Below, in pieces: positions 39,251-48,460 of a DNA stretch of 64,000 nucleotides (its first letter is position 1; the number at the start of each line of letters is the position of its first letter). Made by a program: the position numbers and the translations under genes. This stretch comes from Bacteroidota bacterium. Its GTDB lineage: Bacteria; Bacteroidota; Bacteroidia; Bacteroidales; ML635J-15. The stretch covers positions 1 through 64,000 of the forward strand of contig JAKQEK010000347.1 in the NCBI GenBank assembly GCA_029558535.1, written 5' to 3'. Below the pieces are notes generated by a model that made no database searches, was not told the DNA's origin, and worked only from the letters and a program-made list of their open reading frames with translations.

Positions 39251-39841
39251 ATGACAATGATAAAAATTGATGATACCAGAGAAATCATAATATCTGTTGC
39301 AGACAGGTTGTTTAGTCGTTTTGGGTTTCATAAAACATCAATGGATGAAATTGCAAAAATTGCAAGAAAAGCTAAAGGCTCAATTTACTATCATTTTCCT
39401 AGCAAGGAAGATTTATTCAGAGAGGTTGTACTGAAGGAAATATCGCAGTTAAAAAATGTTTCGTCACTTGTACTACAAAATCAGATAATTAGTTCATCAG
39501 ATAAACTTAAAGAATATGTCCTTACTAGAATGAGTGTAATGGAGTTATCTTTGAACTATCATGAAACATTGAAAGCAGATTTTTTTGAACACTATAAATT
39601 TGTAGATGATCTCAGAAATGAGTTTGATGCGTGGGATCGAACAAACTTGAAAAATATTATCAATCAAGGGATAACTGATGGAGAGTTTAGTATAAACATA
39701 AATATAGACATATTAGCTGATGTATTAATCATGATTTTGAAGGGACTTGAAATACCATTCTTTGTACAGAATAGGTATAAAGATTATTCAACACATTTTA
39801 ATGATATGTTTGTTATTTTAACTCGAGGATTGTCAAAATAA
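39251..39841 (+). CDS. TetR-family transcriptional regulator
   Basis: This 196-residue protein has an N-terminal TetR helix-turn-helix (LFSRFGFHKTSMDEIAKIA, then GSIYYHFPSKEDLFREVV, about residues 18-58) and a C-terminal ligand-binding helical domain. TetR proteins usually repress nearby genes and release on binding a small molecule, often a lipid in lipid clusters. The three matching operator-like sites at 39227, 39861 and 41880 suggest that it controls itself and two downstream promoters. The next gene starts 42 bp downstream. Confidence 0.9.
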   Translation: MTMIKIDDTREIIISVADRLFSRFGFHKTSMDEIAKIARKAKGSIYYHFPSKEDLFREVVLKEISQLKNVSSLVLQNQIISSSDKLKEYVLTRMSVMELSLNYHETLKADFFEHYKFVDDLRNEFDAWDRTNLKNIINQGITDGEFSININIDILADVLIMILKGLEIPFFVQNRYKDYSTHFNDMFVILTRGLSK

Positions 39842-39860
39842 TTTTTTTTACTATAACTGA

Positions 39861-39883
39861 CTATTAAACGATATTAGTACAAA
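39861..39883. promoter_or_regulatory. Predicted TetR operator, site 2
   Basis: CTATTAAACGATATTAG followed by TACAAA ends directly at the ATG of the GNAT gene. A -7-like box TATAACTG (39852-39859) lies 1 bp upstream, the same arrangement as at sites 1 and 3. Confidence 0.6.
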
Positions 39884-41026
39884 ATGAATACGAAAAAAAT
39901 AAGTATTATTGAAGCTATTACTAAAAGGGATTTGAAATTATTTATAAATTTTCCACGCAGTCTGTATAAACAAGAAAAGTATTATATACCAGCATTACAA
40001 AATGAGGAACTGGCAAATCATAGCATAATAACCAATCCCATGTTGGAGTTTTGCGAAGTAAAATACTGGCTAGCCATTAAAAATCGCACAGTAGTTGGAA
40101 GAGTTGCGGCGATAATTGATGATGCGTATAATACAAACCAAAGAAAAAGATATTTAAAATTTGGATGGCTGGATTTCTATAATGACGAAGAAGTAATTAG
40201 TAAACTTATGCAAGTTGTAGAAGATTGGGGTTCGATTAATGGTGTTGAATACATTATAGGTCCTATGGGATTTACGACATTTGATCGTTCAGGAGTATTA
40301 ATTGAAGGCTTTACTGAAACCCCTACAATATATTCAAATTATAATTACCAATATTATGGTCAAATGATTGAAAAATGTGGATATAGTAAAGAAACTGACT
40401 GGGTAGAATATAATGTTAAAGTTCCAGATTCTATACCAGAAAAATATGTAAATGGAGCATCAATAATTAAGAAACGATACAATCTCAGCGTTTTGGAGCT
40501 AAAGTCAAAAAATGATCTTCTTAACTATGCTGATGCAATATTTGAAATGTTGAATAAAGAATATGTAAATAGCTACGGATTTAATGGATTTAATGAAATA
40601 CAAGTTGATAAAATAGTAGAAAACTATCTTCGGTTACTACGGCTTGATTTTGTATGTCTTGTAGTTGACTCAACTCAAAAATTGGTTGGGTTTGGAATAT
40701 GTTTGCCATCATTATCCAAAGCAATAAAAAAATCAAACGGCTACTTATATCCTTTTGGGATTTTTAGAATACAAAAGGCTTTGAAACATAATGATACTGT
40801 TGACACTTTATTAATAGCAATAGAAGAAAATTATAAAAATAAAGGAGTAAATGGTATTATTTTTAATGAGCTTATAGGTGCTTTTCAAAGAAATGGGATA
40901 ACTAATATTGAAACGAACAAAGAGACAGAAAGCAATACGCAAGTACAAAATCTCTGGAAAAAATTTGACTATAGACAACATAAACGCAGCAGGTGCTATA
41001 TAAAGAAAATGGAATATAATGCATGA
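39884..41026 (+). CDS. Large GNAT-type acyltransferase
   Basis: This 380-residue protein resembles the long, YghO-type branch of GNAT proteins: FPRSLYKQEKYYIPAL near the N-terminus, a first fold with WLAIKNRTVVGRVAAIID and IIGPMGFTTFDRSG, and a second with DFVCLVVDSTQKLVGFGICLPS. Bacterial ceramide synthases also belong to the GNAT superfamily, so N-acylation of a long-chain amine is possible, but no serine palmitoyltransferase is encoded here. Its placement with KAS III, SDR and acyltransferase genes supports a lipid role. The substrate is unknown. Confidence 0.65.
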   Translation: MNTKKISIIEAITKRDLKLFINFPRSLYKQEKYYIPALQNEELANHSIITNPMLEFCEVKYWLAIKNRTVVGRVAAIIDDAYNTNQRKRYLKFGWLDFYNDEEVISKLMQVVEDWGSINGVEYIIGPMGFTTFDRSGVLIEGFTETPTIYSNYNYQYYGQMIEKCGYSKETDWVEYNVKVPDSIPEKYVNGASIIKKRYNLSVLELKSKNDLLNYADAIFEMLNKEYVNSYGFNGFNEIQVDKIVENYLRLLRLDFVCLVVDSTQKLVGFGICLPSLSKAIKKSNGYLYPFGIFRIQKALKHNDTVDTLLIAIEENYKNKGVNGIIFNELIGAFQRNGITNIETNKETESNTQVQNLWKKFDYRQHKRSRCYIKKMEYNA

Positions 41027-41042
41027 TAAAAAGTAAAACAAA

Positions 41043-41858
41043 ATGAAAAAATCTTTAAATGGTAAAGTTGTAATAGTTACTGGTGCAACCTCAGGAATTG
41101 GAAAAGCTGTTGCTTATGAGTTTGCCTCACAAGGAGCAATAATAATTTTAGCAGCAAGGACTGTTGAAAACCTTAAAGTCGTTTGCACTGACATAAATTC
41201 GTCTGGGGGAACTGCATATTATGTGAAAACAGATGTTAGAGTAGTTCATGAATGCGAAAATTTAATAAAACAAACACTCAAGTTTTGTGGGAAAATTGAT
41301 ATTTTAATAAACAATGCTGGAATCTCAATGCGAGCACGATTCGAAGAATTAGATTTGATAGTTATTAAAGAACTCATGGATACAAATTTTTATGGTGCAA
41401 TATATTGTACGAAATATGCGCTACCACATATATTGCAGCAAAAAGGTAGTATTATAAATATATCATCAATTGCAGGGTTAACTCCATTGCCGGGACGAAC
41501 AGGATATTGTGCATCTAAACATGCTTTGAACGGGTTTTTTGAAACATTACGTTTAGAAAATAGGAATCATGAATTGCACATATTGATTGTTCATCCCGGT
41601 TTTACAAATACAAATATTCGCAAAAGTGCATTAAATAAGTTTGGACTACCACAAGAATTCATACCTAGAATTGAAGAAAAAATGATGACAAGTGAAGAGG
41701 TTGCATTAAGAATTAGGAAAGCAACGATATTAAGGAAGGAGAAAATACTATTGACTGTAAAGGGGAAGTTATCAGTCTGGCTATTTAGTCACTTTCCAAA
41801 AAATACAGAAAAGCTAATACTACGTGATTTTACAAAAGAGCCGGATTCTCCTGGATAA
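41043..41858 (+). CDS. SDR-family NAD(P)-dependent oxidoreductase
   Basis: This 271-residue protein is a classical short-chain dehydrogenase. It has the nucleotide-binding TGATSGIGKAVA (about residues 13-24), NNAGIS, and the catalytic Ser-Tyr-Lys set in INISSIAG and GYCASKHAL. It should reduce or oxidise a keto/hydroxy group. With the KAS III gene downstream a 3-ketoacyl or sphinganine-like ketone is a reasonable but unproven substrate. It lies 16 bp after the GNAT gene. Confidence 0.88.
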   Translation: MKKSLNGKVVIVTGATSGIGKAVAYEFASQGAIIILAARTVENLKVVCTDINSSGGTAYYVKTDVRVVHECENLIKQTLKFCGKIDILINNAGISMRARFEELDLIVIKELMDTNFYGAIYCTKYALPHILQQKGSIINISSIAGLTPLPGRTGYCASKHALNGFFETLRLENRNHELHILIVHPGFTNTNIRKSALNKFGLPQEFIPRIEEKMMTSEEVALRIRKATILRKEKILLTVKGKLSVWLFSHFPKNTEKLILRDFTKEPDSPG

Positions 41859-41879
41859 TTTTTTTTTAACTAATGTTGA

Positions 41880-41902
41880 CTTAAAAACGATATAAGTACA
41901 AA
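41880..41902. promoter_or_regulatory. Predicted TetR operator, site 3
   Basis: CTTAAAAACGATATAAG followed by TACAAA, with perfect CTTA/TAAG arms, lies 1 bp after a -7-like box TAATGTTG (41871-41878) and 65 bp before the KAS III start. Nineteen of 23 bases match site 2. Confidence 0.6.
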
Positions 41903-41967
41903 TTTAATAAGTAATATAATAGGGTTTAAAAAAAATTATAAACACAAACTCATAAATAAATCAATTA

Positions 41968-42915
41968 ATGATTATCAATTTAGCTTCATATTATGTACCT
42001 GATTCAATCGTATCGAATAAGCTATTTTTTAGAAAATGTGGAATACAAGATAATGAAATTTTAACAAAATGTGGAATCAGTACACGTAGATGGACAAGTT
42101 CAGAAGAGAATACAAATACAATGGCGATAGAGGCAGTAAAGTCCTCCAAAGAAAAATTGCCATTTAAAATTGAAGAAATAGACCTAATAATAGGTGCGAC
42201 TTATACCCCATTTGATACAGTTAGCACAGTATCACATGTTGTTCAAAAGACATTCAAAATTTCAAAAGCAAAATGTTTTACAATTGACTCAGCATGTTCG
42301 TCATTTGTTAATGCAATAGAAATAGTAGATTGCTATTTTGCAAAGGGAAAAGCAACTAAAGCTTTGATAGTAACTTCTGAAAACAACAGCCTTTATAGTG
42401 ATCCAAGTAATAAAAAATCTGGCTTTTTGTGGGGTGATGGAGCCGCAGCGGTTGTCATTACCATGGAGAATTTAACAAAAGATGATTTATTAGTGTTGGA
42501 TGTAAACACAACAGGATTGGGAAATATAGGAAGAAGCATTGAAGCTGTAAATTTGATACCAACAAATGGTGGGTTGGAAATGAACATCGGTAATGATGTT
42601 TTTCAACAAGCGTGTAAGTATATGTTGAAGGAGACAAAAGATATTCTTTCGCAAAATAATTTAACAACTGAAGATTTGGATTATTTAATTCCCCATCAAG
42701 CAAATTCAAGGATAATTGATTATGTGAGAAACGAACTTAAAACGCCATCAATATCAGTATTGACCAATATCCATCAATATGGAAATACTGGATCTGCTAG
42801 TACCGCAATAGTGTTAGCCCAGAATTGGGAGTGTTTTAATAAAGATGATTTAATAGCTATATCGGTATTTGGTGGAGGGTATTCGAGTGGCGCAGTTTTA
42901 CTAAAAAAAATATAA
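41968..42915 (+). CDS. 3-oxoacyl-ACP synthase III-like enzyme
   Basis: This 315-residue condensing enzyme has the KAS III triad: Cys in TIDSACSSFVNA, His in LIPHQANSRI and Asn in HQYGNTGSAS. KAS III enzymes condense an acyl-CoA with malonyl-ACP. It is a cluster-specific copy outside any fab operon and has its own predicted promoter and operator site, so it probably serves a specialised fatty chain. The patatin gene follows by 15 bp. Confidence 0.9.
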   Translation: MIINLASYYVPDSIVSNKLFFRKCGIQDNEILTKCGISTRRWTSSEENTNTMAIEAVKSSKEKLPFKIEEIDLIIGATYTPFDTVSTVSHVVQKTFKISKAKCFTIDSACSSFVNAIEIVDCYFAKGKATKALIVTSENNSLYSDPSNKKSGFLWGDGAAAVVITMENLTKDDLLVLDVNTTGLGNIGRSIEAVNLIPTNGGLEMNIGNDVFQQACKYMLKETKDILSQNNLTTEDLDYLIPHQANSRIIDYVRNELKTPSISVLTNIHQYGNTGSASTAIVLAQNWECFNKDDLIAISVFGGGYSSGAVLLKKI

Positions 42916-42930
42916 AAAAACATAAATATT

Positions 42931-43845
42931 ATGAAGCAAAAAGTAGCGTTGGCATTAGGAAGTGGAGGGGCAAGAGGACTAGCACACATAGGTGTAATTG
43001 AGGAATTGAATTCGCACGGCTTTGAAATTACCTCAGTGAGCGGCACTTCTATAGGATCCTTAATTGGAGGTGTGTTTGCAATGGGCGAATTAGATTCATT
43101 AGCAAATTGGGTTTGTACATTAAATAAACGGGATGTTTACAACTTAATGGACTTTACAATTGGTACAAATGGCCTTTTAAAATGCAATAAAGTTATAAGT
43201 AAAATGAAAACATTCATTCCAGATATGAATATTGAAGAAATGAATATCCCGTATTCAGCAATTGCAACAGATATAATTAATCGCAAAGAAGTCGTTTTCA
43301 CCTCAGGAAGTTTTTATGACGCTACTCGCGCTTCAATAGCAATTCCAAGTATAATAACACCTGCGGTAATTAATAATAAAATTTTGGTCGATGGTGGTAT
43401 TATAAATCCTATTCCGGTGAATCGAGTTAAGCGAAATGAAGGAGATATTCTTGTAGCGGTAAATCTATACTATAGTGATGAAATTAACGAATTGAAAGGA
43501 CAAATGCCTAATCTTACAAAAAGGAAACGGAACGGGTTCTTTGAAGGGAGTTTAAAGAATCGTAATCTGAGCATCAGTCTTAGGAATAAAATCTTAGACT
43601 TCATAGATATTGGAGACAAACAGAGTCAGGGGTATTACACTCTCATTCAGTTGGCAAGTTCAACAATGCTCGAAAGAATATCTGATCTATCATTAGAAAT
43701 AACAAAACCTGATATAATAATAAACATCCCTGTTGCGACAGCAAGATCGTATGATTTTCATAGGTCGAACGAAATAATAGAGGTTGGCAGACATGCGGCC
43801 GCATTGTGTATCAAAGAATTTAATAATAAAGAAACAAAGTTATGA
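42931..43845 (+). CDS. Patatin-like phospholipase
   Basis: This 304-residue protein has the patatin oxyanion motif GSGGARG (residues 10-16), the nucleophile elbow GTSIG (Ser41) and the DGG motif of the catalytic Asp (LVDGGIINPIPV). It is a bacterial RssA-type lipid acyl hydrolase. In this cluster it may release or edit an acyl chain. Its last 4 bp overlap the first glycosyltransferase gene, which implies coupled translation. Confidence 0.92.
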   Translation: MKQKVALALGSGGARGLAHIGVIEELNSHGFEITSVSGTSIGSLIGGVFAMGELDSLANWVCTLNKRDVYNLMDFTIGTNGLLKCNKVISKMKTFIPDMNIEEMNIPYSAIATDIINRKEVVFTSGSFYDATRASIAIPSIITPAVINNKILVDGGIINPIPVNRVKRNEGDILVAVNLYYSDEINELKGQMPNLTKRKRNGFFEGSLKNRNLSISLRNKILDFIDIGDKQSQGYYTLIQLASSTMLERISDLSLEITKPDIIINIPVATARSYDFHRSNEIIEVGRHAAALCIKEFNNKETKL

Positions 43846-44498
43846 CAAATTTGAGTGCTATAATTTATGCACATAATAATGAAAGAACAATACGCAGTAT
43901 TGTTATAAGAGCAGTGGATTATTATTTCGACGAGGTAATAGTAATAAACTCAGGGTCAACGGACAAAACTGAACTTGCTATAAAAAGACTATGTAATCAC
44001 TACGATTTTAAGTATTTCTTAATATCAGAAAATGAAGGAATTGGACATGCATTAGCTACAGGTGTAGAACGGAGTTTTGGAGAAACAATACTGTTTATTG
44101 ATGCAAGTTATACTAAAATCAGCGACCATCATTTCGAAAAAATGATAATACCAGTTCGAAATAAAGAAGTAGATATGATAATTGGACAGCCGAAAGCATC
44201 ACTAATTGATTACAGTAGGAATCCGAATAAATCATTTGCAGTCATGCGATGTTTTCAAAAGTACAATATACTCCCAATTATTGACAGAATCAAAAAACAA
44301 AAAGGTGGCACTGAGTTATTTATAAATTTATATTACCAGATGGAAGGTAAAAAAGTAAAATGCATCATGCTGGAGGGTATAAAGCAGCAATCATATTTTA
44401 ATGATCAAAGGCTTTCAAAACTGGAAACGGAACTTTTTAATTCCGAGCAGAAATATTTGCAAAAAGCATACAGTAATTTATATCTAAATATAAAATAA
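43842..44498 (+). CDS. GT2-like glycosyltransferase, probably degenerate
   Basis: This 218-residue protein has the GT-A start of family 2 (IIYAHNNERTIRSIV, then VINSGSTDKTELAI). Where active GT2 enzymes have a metal-binding DxD it reads FIDASYTK, so the second Asp is missing. The C-terminal segment GGTELFINLYYQMEGKKVK corresponds to a segment of the next gene, so the two are tandem paralogues. It may be inactive, a structural partner, or use a different metal arrangement. Confidence 0.7.
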   Translation: MTNLSAIIYAHNNERTIRSIVIRAVDYYFDEVIVINSGSTDKTELAIKRLCNHYDFKYFLISENEGIGHALATGVERSFGETILFIDASYTKISDHHFEKMIIPVRNKEVDMIIGQPKASLIDYSRNPNKSFAVMRCFQKYNILPIIDRIKKQKGGTELFINLYYQMEGKKVKCIMLEGIKQQSYFNDQRLSKLETELFNSEQKYLQKAYSNLYLNIK

Positions 44499-44511
44499 TA
44501 ATTTAATTAAT

Positions 44512-45213
44512 ATGGAATCTAAAATACGAATGGTAAGTGCAATAATTTGTGCTTATAATGAAGAGAAAACAATCGCAAATGTAATTTTAACAATATCTGA
44601 GTCAAAACTGATTGACGAAATAGTGGTAATTGACGATGGGTCAACAGATAGCACAGATATGCAGATTTGGAATTTATCCAAGAGTATACCGATAAAATAT
44701 ATTCACTTTAATAAGAATATGGGAAAAGGTTATGCAATGGCAATAGGAGCAAAAAAAGCGACAAATGAGATTTTACTATTTATAGATGCTGACCATAAAG
44801 TTAAAGATCTGGATTGCATACAACAAATACTCGATCCTTTTTTGAAAGAAGAATCGAAGTCACTAATGGTATTGGGGTATACAACAATTGATTTTATGGG
44901 GTTATCAATAAATCCAATGAAGATATTAACTGGAGAAAGAGCTCTTTTAAAGTCAGATATAGAGCCAATTATTAATAGGATGAAAGAATCAAGATTTGGT
45001 GTTGAAACATTGCTATACCTTTATTACAAGTCGGAGGGTAAAACTATGAAGTTTACACATCTAAAAAATCTGAAACACTACACAAAATATCATAAAGCAA
45101 CATTTTTAAGAGCTACTAGAAATTACATCACTGAAGTACTCGAAATCTCGATAACAGCTATACGGAACTCCCCCCTTATGATCAAGTATATAAGAAAAAC
45201 AATGTGTGTTTAA
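44512..45213 (+). CDS. GT2 glycosyltransferase
   Basis: This 233-residue protein has a complete GT2 core: SAIICAYNEEKTIANVI, VIDDGSTDSTD and LLFIDADHKV, with the DxD metal motif. It resembles small dolichyl/polyprenyl-phosphate glycosyltransferases without membrane helices. With a prenyltransferase gene in the same cluster, transfer of a sugar to a polyprenyl phosphate or a lipid is plausible. It follows its degenerate paralogue by 13 bp. Confidence 0.82.
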   Translation: MESKIRMVSAIICAYNEEKTIANVILTISESKLIDEIVVIDDGSTDSTDMQIWNLSKSIPIKYIHFNKNMGKGYAMAIGAKKATNEILLFIDADHKVKDLDCIQQILDPFLKEESKSLMVLGYTTIDFMGLSINPMKILTGERALLKSDIEPIINRMKESRFGVETLLYLYYKSEGKTMKFTHLKNLKHYTKYHKATFLRATRNYITEVLEISITAIRNSPLMIKYIRKTMCV

Positions 45214-45248
45214 AAGCAAGACATTAAAGAAAAAAACATAACAATATT

Positions 45249-46055
45249 ATGAAATATATAGATATTAAAGAAATCATAAGCGGAAGAAACTCAAAACTTT
45301 TAAAACGTATTCCAAGACCACTACTCTACTTATTAAAAATAATAATATGTGAAAATAAAATTAACAAAGTACTAAATAAATACTCAGATACCTCAGGAGC
45401 AGAATTCCTTTGTCAGTTACAAAAAGAAATGAAATTAAAAACAATAATATTAGGGCAGTCAAATTTGCCAGAAATTGGCAGATGTATTTTTGTAGCCAAT
45501 CACCCCATGGGTGTAATGGATGGCCTTATATTGACTGGCATAATTTCGAATAAATATGGGGAAATTAAAGCAATAGGAAATGATGTATTTGGGTACATAC
45601 CCCAACTTCAACCACTATTAGCAAAAGTAAACGTTTTTGAAGGCAATAACAGAGATTATTTAAAGAATGTTAAAGAAATTTATAGCTCAGAGAGTGCAAT
45701 TACCCATTTCCCTGCAGGGCTTGTTTCAAGAATAGAAAACTGTAAAATTAAAGACGGAGTGTGGCAAAAGAGTTTTATCTCTAAATCAATTGAGTGTAAA
45801 CGGGACGTAGTGCCAATATATATTTCTGGTAGAAATTCAATTTTATTCTATTTAATCTATATCGTTCGAAGCGCAATGAAATTCAATTTAAATATTGAGC
45901 TAATTCTCCTACCCTATGAGTTTTTTAGAAAAAGAAACAAAACTATAAAAGTTGTAATTGGCGCCCCTATTTCCTATAAAGACCTAACAAAAAACCAAAC
46001 TCACAATGAATGGGCTCAGATTATAAAAGAAAAAGTTTACAGCATGAATAATTAA
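45249..46055 (+). CDS. Glycerolipid-type (PlsC-like) acyltransferase
   Basis: This 268-residue protein has the acyltransferase block I as NHPMGVMDG, which matches the Bacteroidota variant NHPLGGLDG. Block III reads THFPAGLVSR, as in that group. These enzymes move an acyl chain onto a hydroxyl or amine of a lipid or glycolipid. No strong membrane helix is present. It follows the glycosyltransferase gene by 35 bp. Confidence 0.85.
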   Translation: MKYIDIKEIISGRNSKLLKRIPRPLLYLLKIIICENKINKVLNKYSDTSGAEFLCQLQKEMKLKTIILGQSNLPEIGRCIFVANHPMGVMDGLILTGIISNKYGEIKAIGNDVFGYIPQLQPLLAKVNVFEGNNRDYLKNVKEIYSSESAITHFPAGLVSRIENCKIKDGVWQKSFISKSIECKRDVVPIYISGRNSILFYLIYIVRSAMKFNLNIELILLPYEFFRKRNKTIKVVIGAPISYKDLTKNQTHNEWAQIIKEKVYSMNN

Positions 46056-46077
46056 AAACTAAAAAAAAAATAGAAAT

Positions 46078-47502
46078 ATGGCAAACAAAAATCGAATAGT
46101 AGAAAAACTTTTTACGATAGTGCTAAGGCAAAAACAAGTGAGACAATTTTCAGTAAAAAAGATAGATGATTACATCTATGACAAAATGGTAAAGAATTAT
46201 AGTGGGAATCACTCTCCAGAAGTACAGTTGGCGCGATATTATTATATTTCAGCAGCACTAAATTCCGTAAATAATAATCTAAACAATGGTAATATTTCAT
46301 ACGAGTTTATAAAAAGGATAAAACCATTATTAATAGGAGACGATTTTCTGCATAATGGTGATAATTTTAAAACCTATAGGCAAGGTCATTTCGATTATAA
46401 AAGTAAGTACGGCTTAAATCCTCCAGGTTTTGTTGCAATTTCTCCGACACAAAAGTGTAATTTGCAATGTGTAGGATGCTATGCATCGTCAAACAACGAA
46501 ACGACACAAACATTGCCATATAATTATGTTACAAAAATTATTGATGATGTATATAATAATTTTTGCCGTAGATTTATTGTTATCAGTGGAGGAGAACCAT
46601 TTATGTATAAGAGCGAAAACAAAACTATCATGGATGTATTTGAAAAATATCCTGATGTTTTTTTCTTAGTGTTCACTAATGGAACTCTAATAAATGCTGA
46701 CATTGCAGAAAAGATGTCGCGATTTGGGAATGTAACTGTTGCAATTTCAGTTGAAGGGTATGAATATGAAACAGATGCCAGAAGAGGTATTGGAGTTTAC
46801 AAAAAAATTAAAAAAAGTATTGGATATTTGCAATCTTATGGTGTCCCATTTGGTATCTCAGTAACAGCTACAAGTAAAAACATAGATTTACTACTAAATG
46901 AAGATTTCTACGATTTTTATTTCAACGAAATTGGTGCTACATATATGTGGCAATTTCAAATGATGCCGATTGGAAAGGCTGGTGAAACTCTTGATCTCGT
47001 TGTACCACCAAAACAAAGGATTGAGCTATATAAATTTTGGACAAAACTGGTGAAAAATAAAAAATACCCTATTGCAGATTTTTGGAATAATGCGATAATA
47101 TCAAATGGTTGCCTTGCCTATGGTAGTGAAGGTGGATATATTTATGTAGATTGGAACGGCAATATTATGCCTTGTGTATTTGTGCCCTATTATGTTGATA
47201 ATATATATGATATATATGGAAGAAATTTGAGTTTAGCTGATGCTGTGATGTCAGAATTTATGAAAAACGGCCGTCAATGGCAAAATATTAACAAGGGAAT
47301 AAATTATCATATGCCATGCTCAATAAGAGATCATTACTCTAATTTTAAGCAAAATATATTAACCAAAGAATGTAAACCGGAAAACAGAGAAGCCGCAGAA
47401 GCACTAACAGATGATGAGTATTATGACTTTATGATATGCTATGATACAGAATTGGCAATGTTGACAGATATAAATTTAAACGATAATTTGAAATATGACT
47501 AA
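46078..47502 (+). CDS. Radical SAM enzyme with SPASM-like C-terminus
   Basis: This 474-residue protein has the 4Fe-4S motif CNLQCVGC (Cys127, 131, 134), the SAM-binding VISGGEPF and a C-terminal region with conserved cysteines (NGCLAYG, then DWNGNIMPCVF). That tail resembles auxiliary cluster (SPASM/twitch) domains. About 110 N-terminal residues precede the barrel. It overlaps the prenyltransferase gene by 8 bp, so the two are co-translated. Modification of a polyprenyl or acyl chain is a reasonable guess; peptide modification cannot be excluded, but no precursor peptide was seen. Confidence 0.85.
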   Translation: MANKNRIVEKLFTIVLRQKQVRQFSVKKIDDYIYDKMVKNYSGNHSPEVQLARYYYISAALNSVNNNLNNGNISYEFIKRIKPLLIGDDFLHNGDNFKTYRQGHFDYKSKYGLNPPGFVAISPTQKCNLQCVGCYASSNNETTQTLPYNYVTKIIDDVYNNFCRRFIVISGGEPFMYKSENKTIMDVFEKYPDVFFLVFTNGTLINADIAEKMSRFGNVTVAISVEGYEYETDARRGIGVYKKIKKSIGYLQSYGVPFGISVTATSKNIDLLLNEDFYDFYFNEIGATYMWQFQMMPIGKAGETLDLVVPPKQRIELYKFWTKLVKNKKYPIADFWNNAIISNGCLAYGSEGGYIYVDWNGNIMPCVFVPYYVDNIYDIYGRNLSLADAVMSEFMKNGRQWQNINKGINYHMPCSIRDHYSNFKQNILTKECKPENREAAEALTDDEYYDFMICYDTELAMLTDINLNDNLKYD

Positions 47503-48181
47503 TGCACCAGTGCATATTGCAATAATTATGGACGGTAATGGCCGATGGGCTAAATCTCACAATAAAAAACGTTCGTATGGACACAAAGCTGGAGCACTAA
47601 CTGTTCATAAAGTTATTGAAGCAGGAGCTAAAGCAGGAGTGAAATATTTGACATTCTTCACGTTTTCAACTGAGAATTGGCAGCGACCACGAGAAGAGGT
47701 TTCATTTTTAATGAGACTTATACCAAAAACCATTAATCGTTACTTAAAAGAAATGTATGAAAATAACATAAAGATAAAAATTATCGGAAATATTGATGTA
47801 CTACCAAAAAATGCACAAAAACAATTAAGACACGCAGAAGAGCTTTGCTCCAACAACGATGCTATCACTGTCATATTCGCAATTAATTATGGCTCGAGGC
47901 AAGATATTATTCAGACAACAAAATCAATCTGCATAGACGTTTGTGATGGGCTTGTCGAACCTGAAAATATTGATGAAATATATTTTTCAAATAGTCTTTC
48001 AACAGCTAAAATACCAGAACCGGATTTGCTAATAAGGACAAGTGGGGAACAGCGAATAAGCAATTTTCTTCTATGGGAGATTGCAAATTCAGTTATTTAC
48101 ATAACTGAAACAAGCTGGCCAGATTTTAATGAAGGTAATTTATTAACAGCAATAGAATTTTTTAATTCAAAAAAATGTTAA
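47495..48181 (+). CDS. cis-Prenyltransferase (UppS-like)
   Basis: This 228-residue protein is a Z-type polyprenyl diphosphate synthase. It has IIMDGNGRWAK with the catalytic Asp (residue 13), FSTENWQRPREEV, and the C-terminal LLIRTSGEQRISNFLLWE. The usual UppS makes undecaprenyl diphosphate for cell wall lipid carriers. Because this copy sits in a regulated lipid cluster rather than next to cdsA or bamA, it is probably a second, dedicated enzyme with an unknown chain length. Confidence 0.9.
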   Translation: MTNAPVHIAIIMDGNGRWAKSHNKKRSYGHKAGALTVHKVIEAGAKAGVKYLTFFTFSTENWQRPREEVSFLMRLIPKTINRYLKEMYENNIKIKIIGNIDVLPKNAQKQLRHAEELCSNNDAITVIFAINYGSRQDIIQTTKSICIDVCDGLVEPENIDEIYFSNSLSTAKIPEPDLLIRTSGEQRISNFLLWEIANSVIYITETSWPDFNEGNLLTAIEFFNSKKC

Positions 48182-48263
48182 CAAATTATAAGCTATACTT
48201 TATAATAATGAATAAAGCAATAAAATTAAAAGCATAAAAACACTTAATGAAATTTGCCGCGCA

Positions 48264-48428
48264 ATGGAAGAAATAATTAGATATGTTTGGGTAATAGGAA
48301 TGATAATAGTAATAATTGTATATTCATTTCAATTAATTCGTGATATTTTTGAAAAAATATTATCAAAAATTGGCTTTAAAAAAGACCGCAAAAATAAATC
48401 ACAAGAAATTACAGACAAAGACTCATAA
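48264..48428 (+). CDS. Small single-pass membrane protein
   Basis: This short frame encodes 54 residues: an N-terminal hydrophobic helix (VWVIGMIIVIIVYSF), then a basic, soluble tail (FKKDRKNKSQEI). It lies 82 bp after the prenyltransferase gene on the same strand and reads as a coherent membrane peptide. No clear ribosome-binding sequence is seen, and its reality is uncertain. It would be the last gene of the lipid cluster. Confidence 0.45.
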   Translation: MEEIIRYVWVIGMIIVIIVYSFQLIRDIFEKILSKIGFKKDRKNKSQEITDKDS

Positions 48429-48460
48429 CTATAATTGACTATATTATATTGACAAATAAA

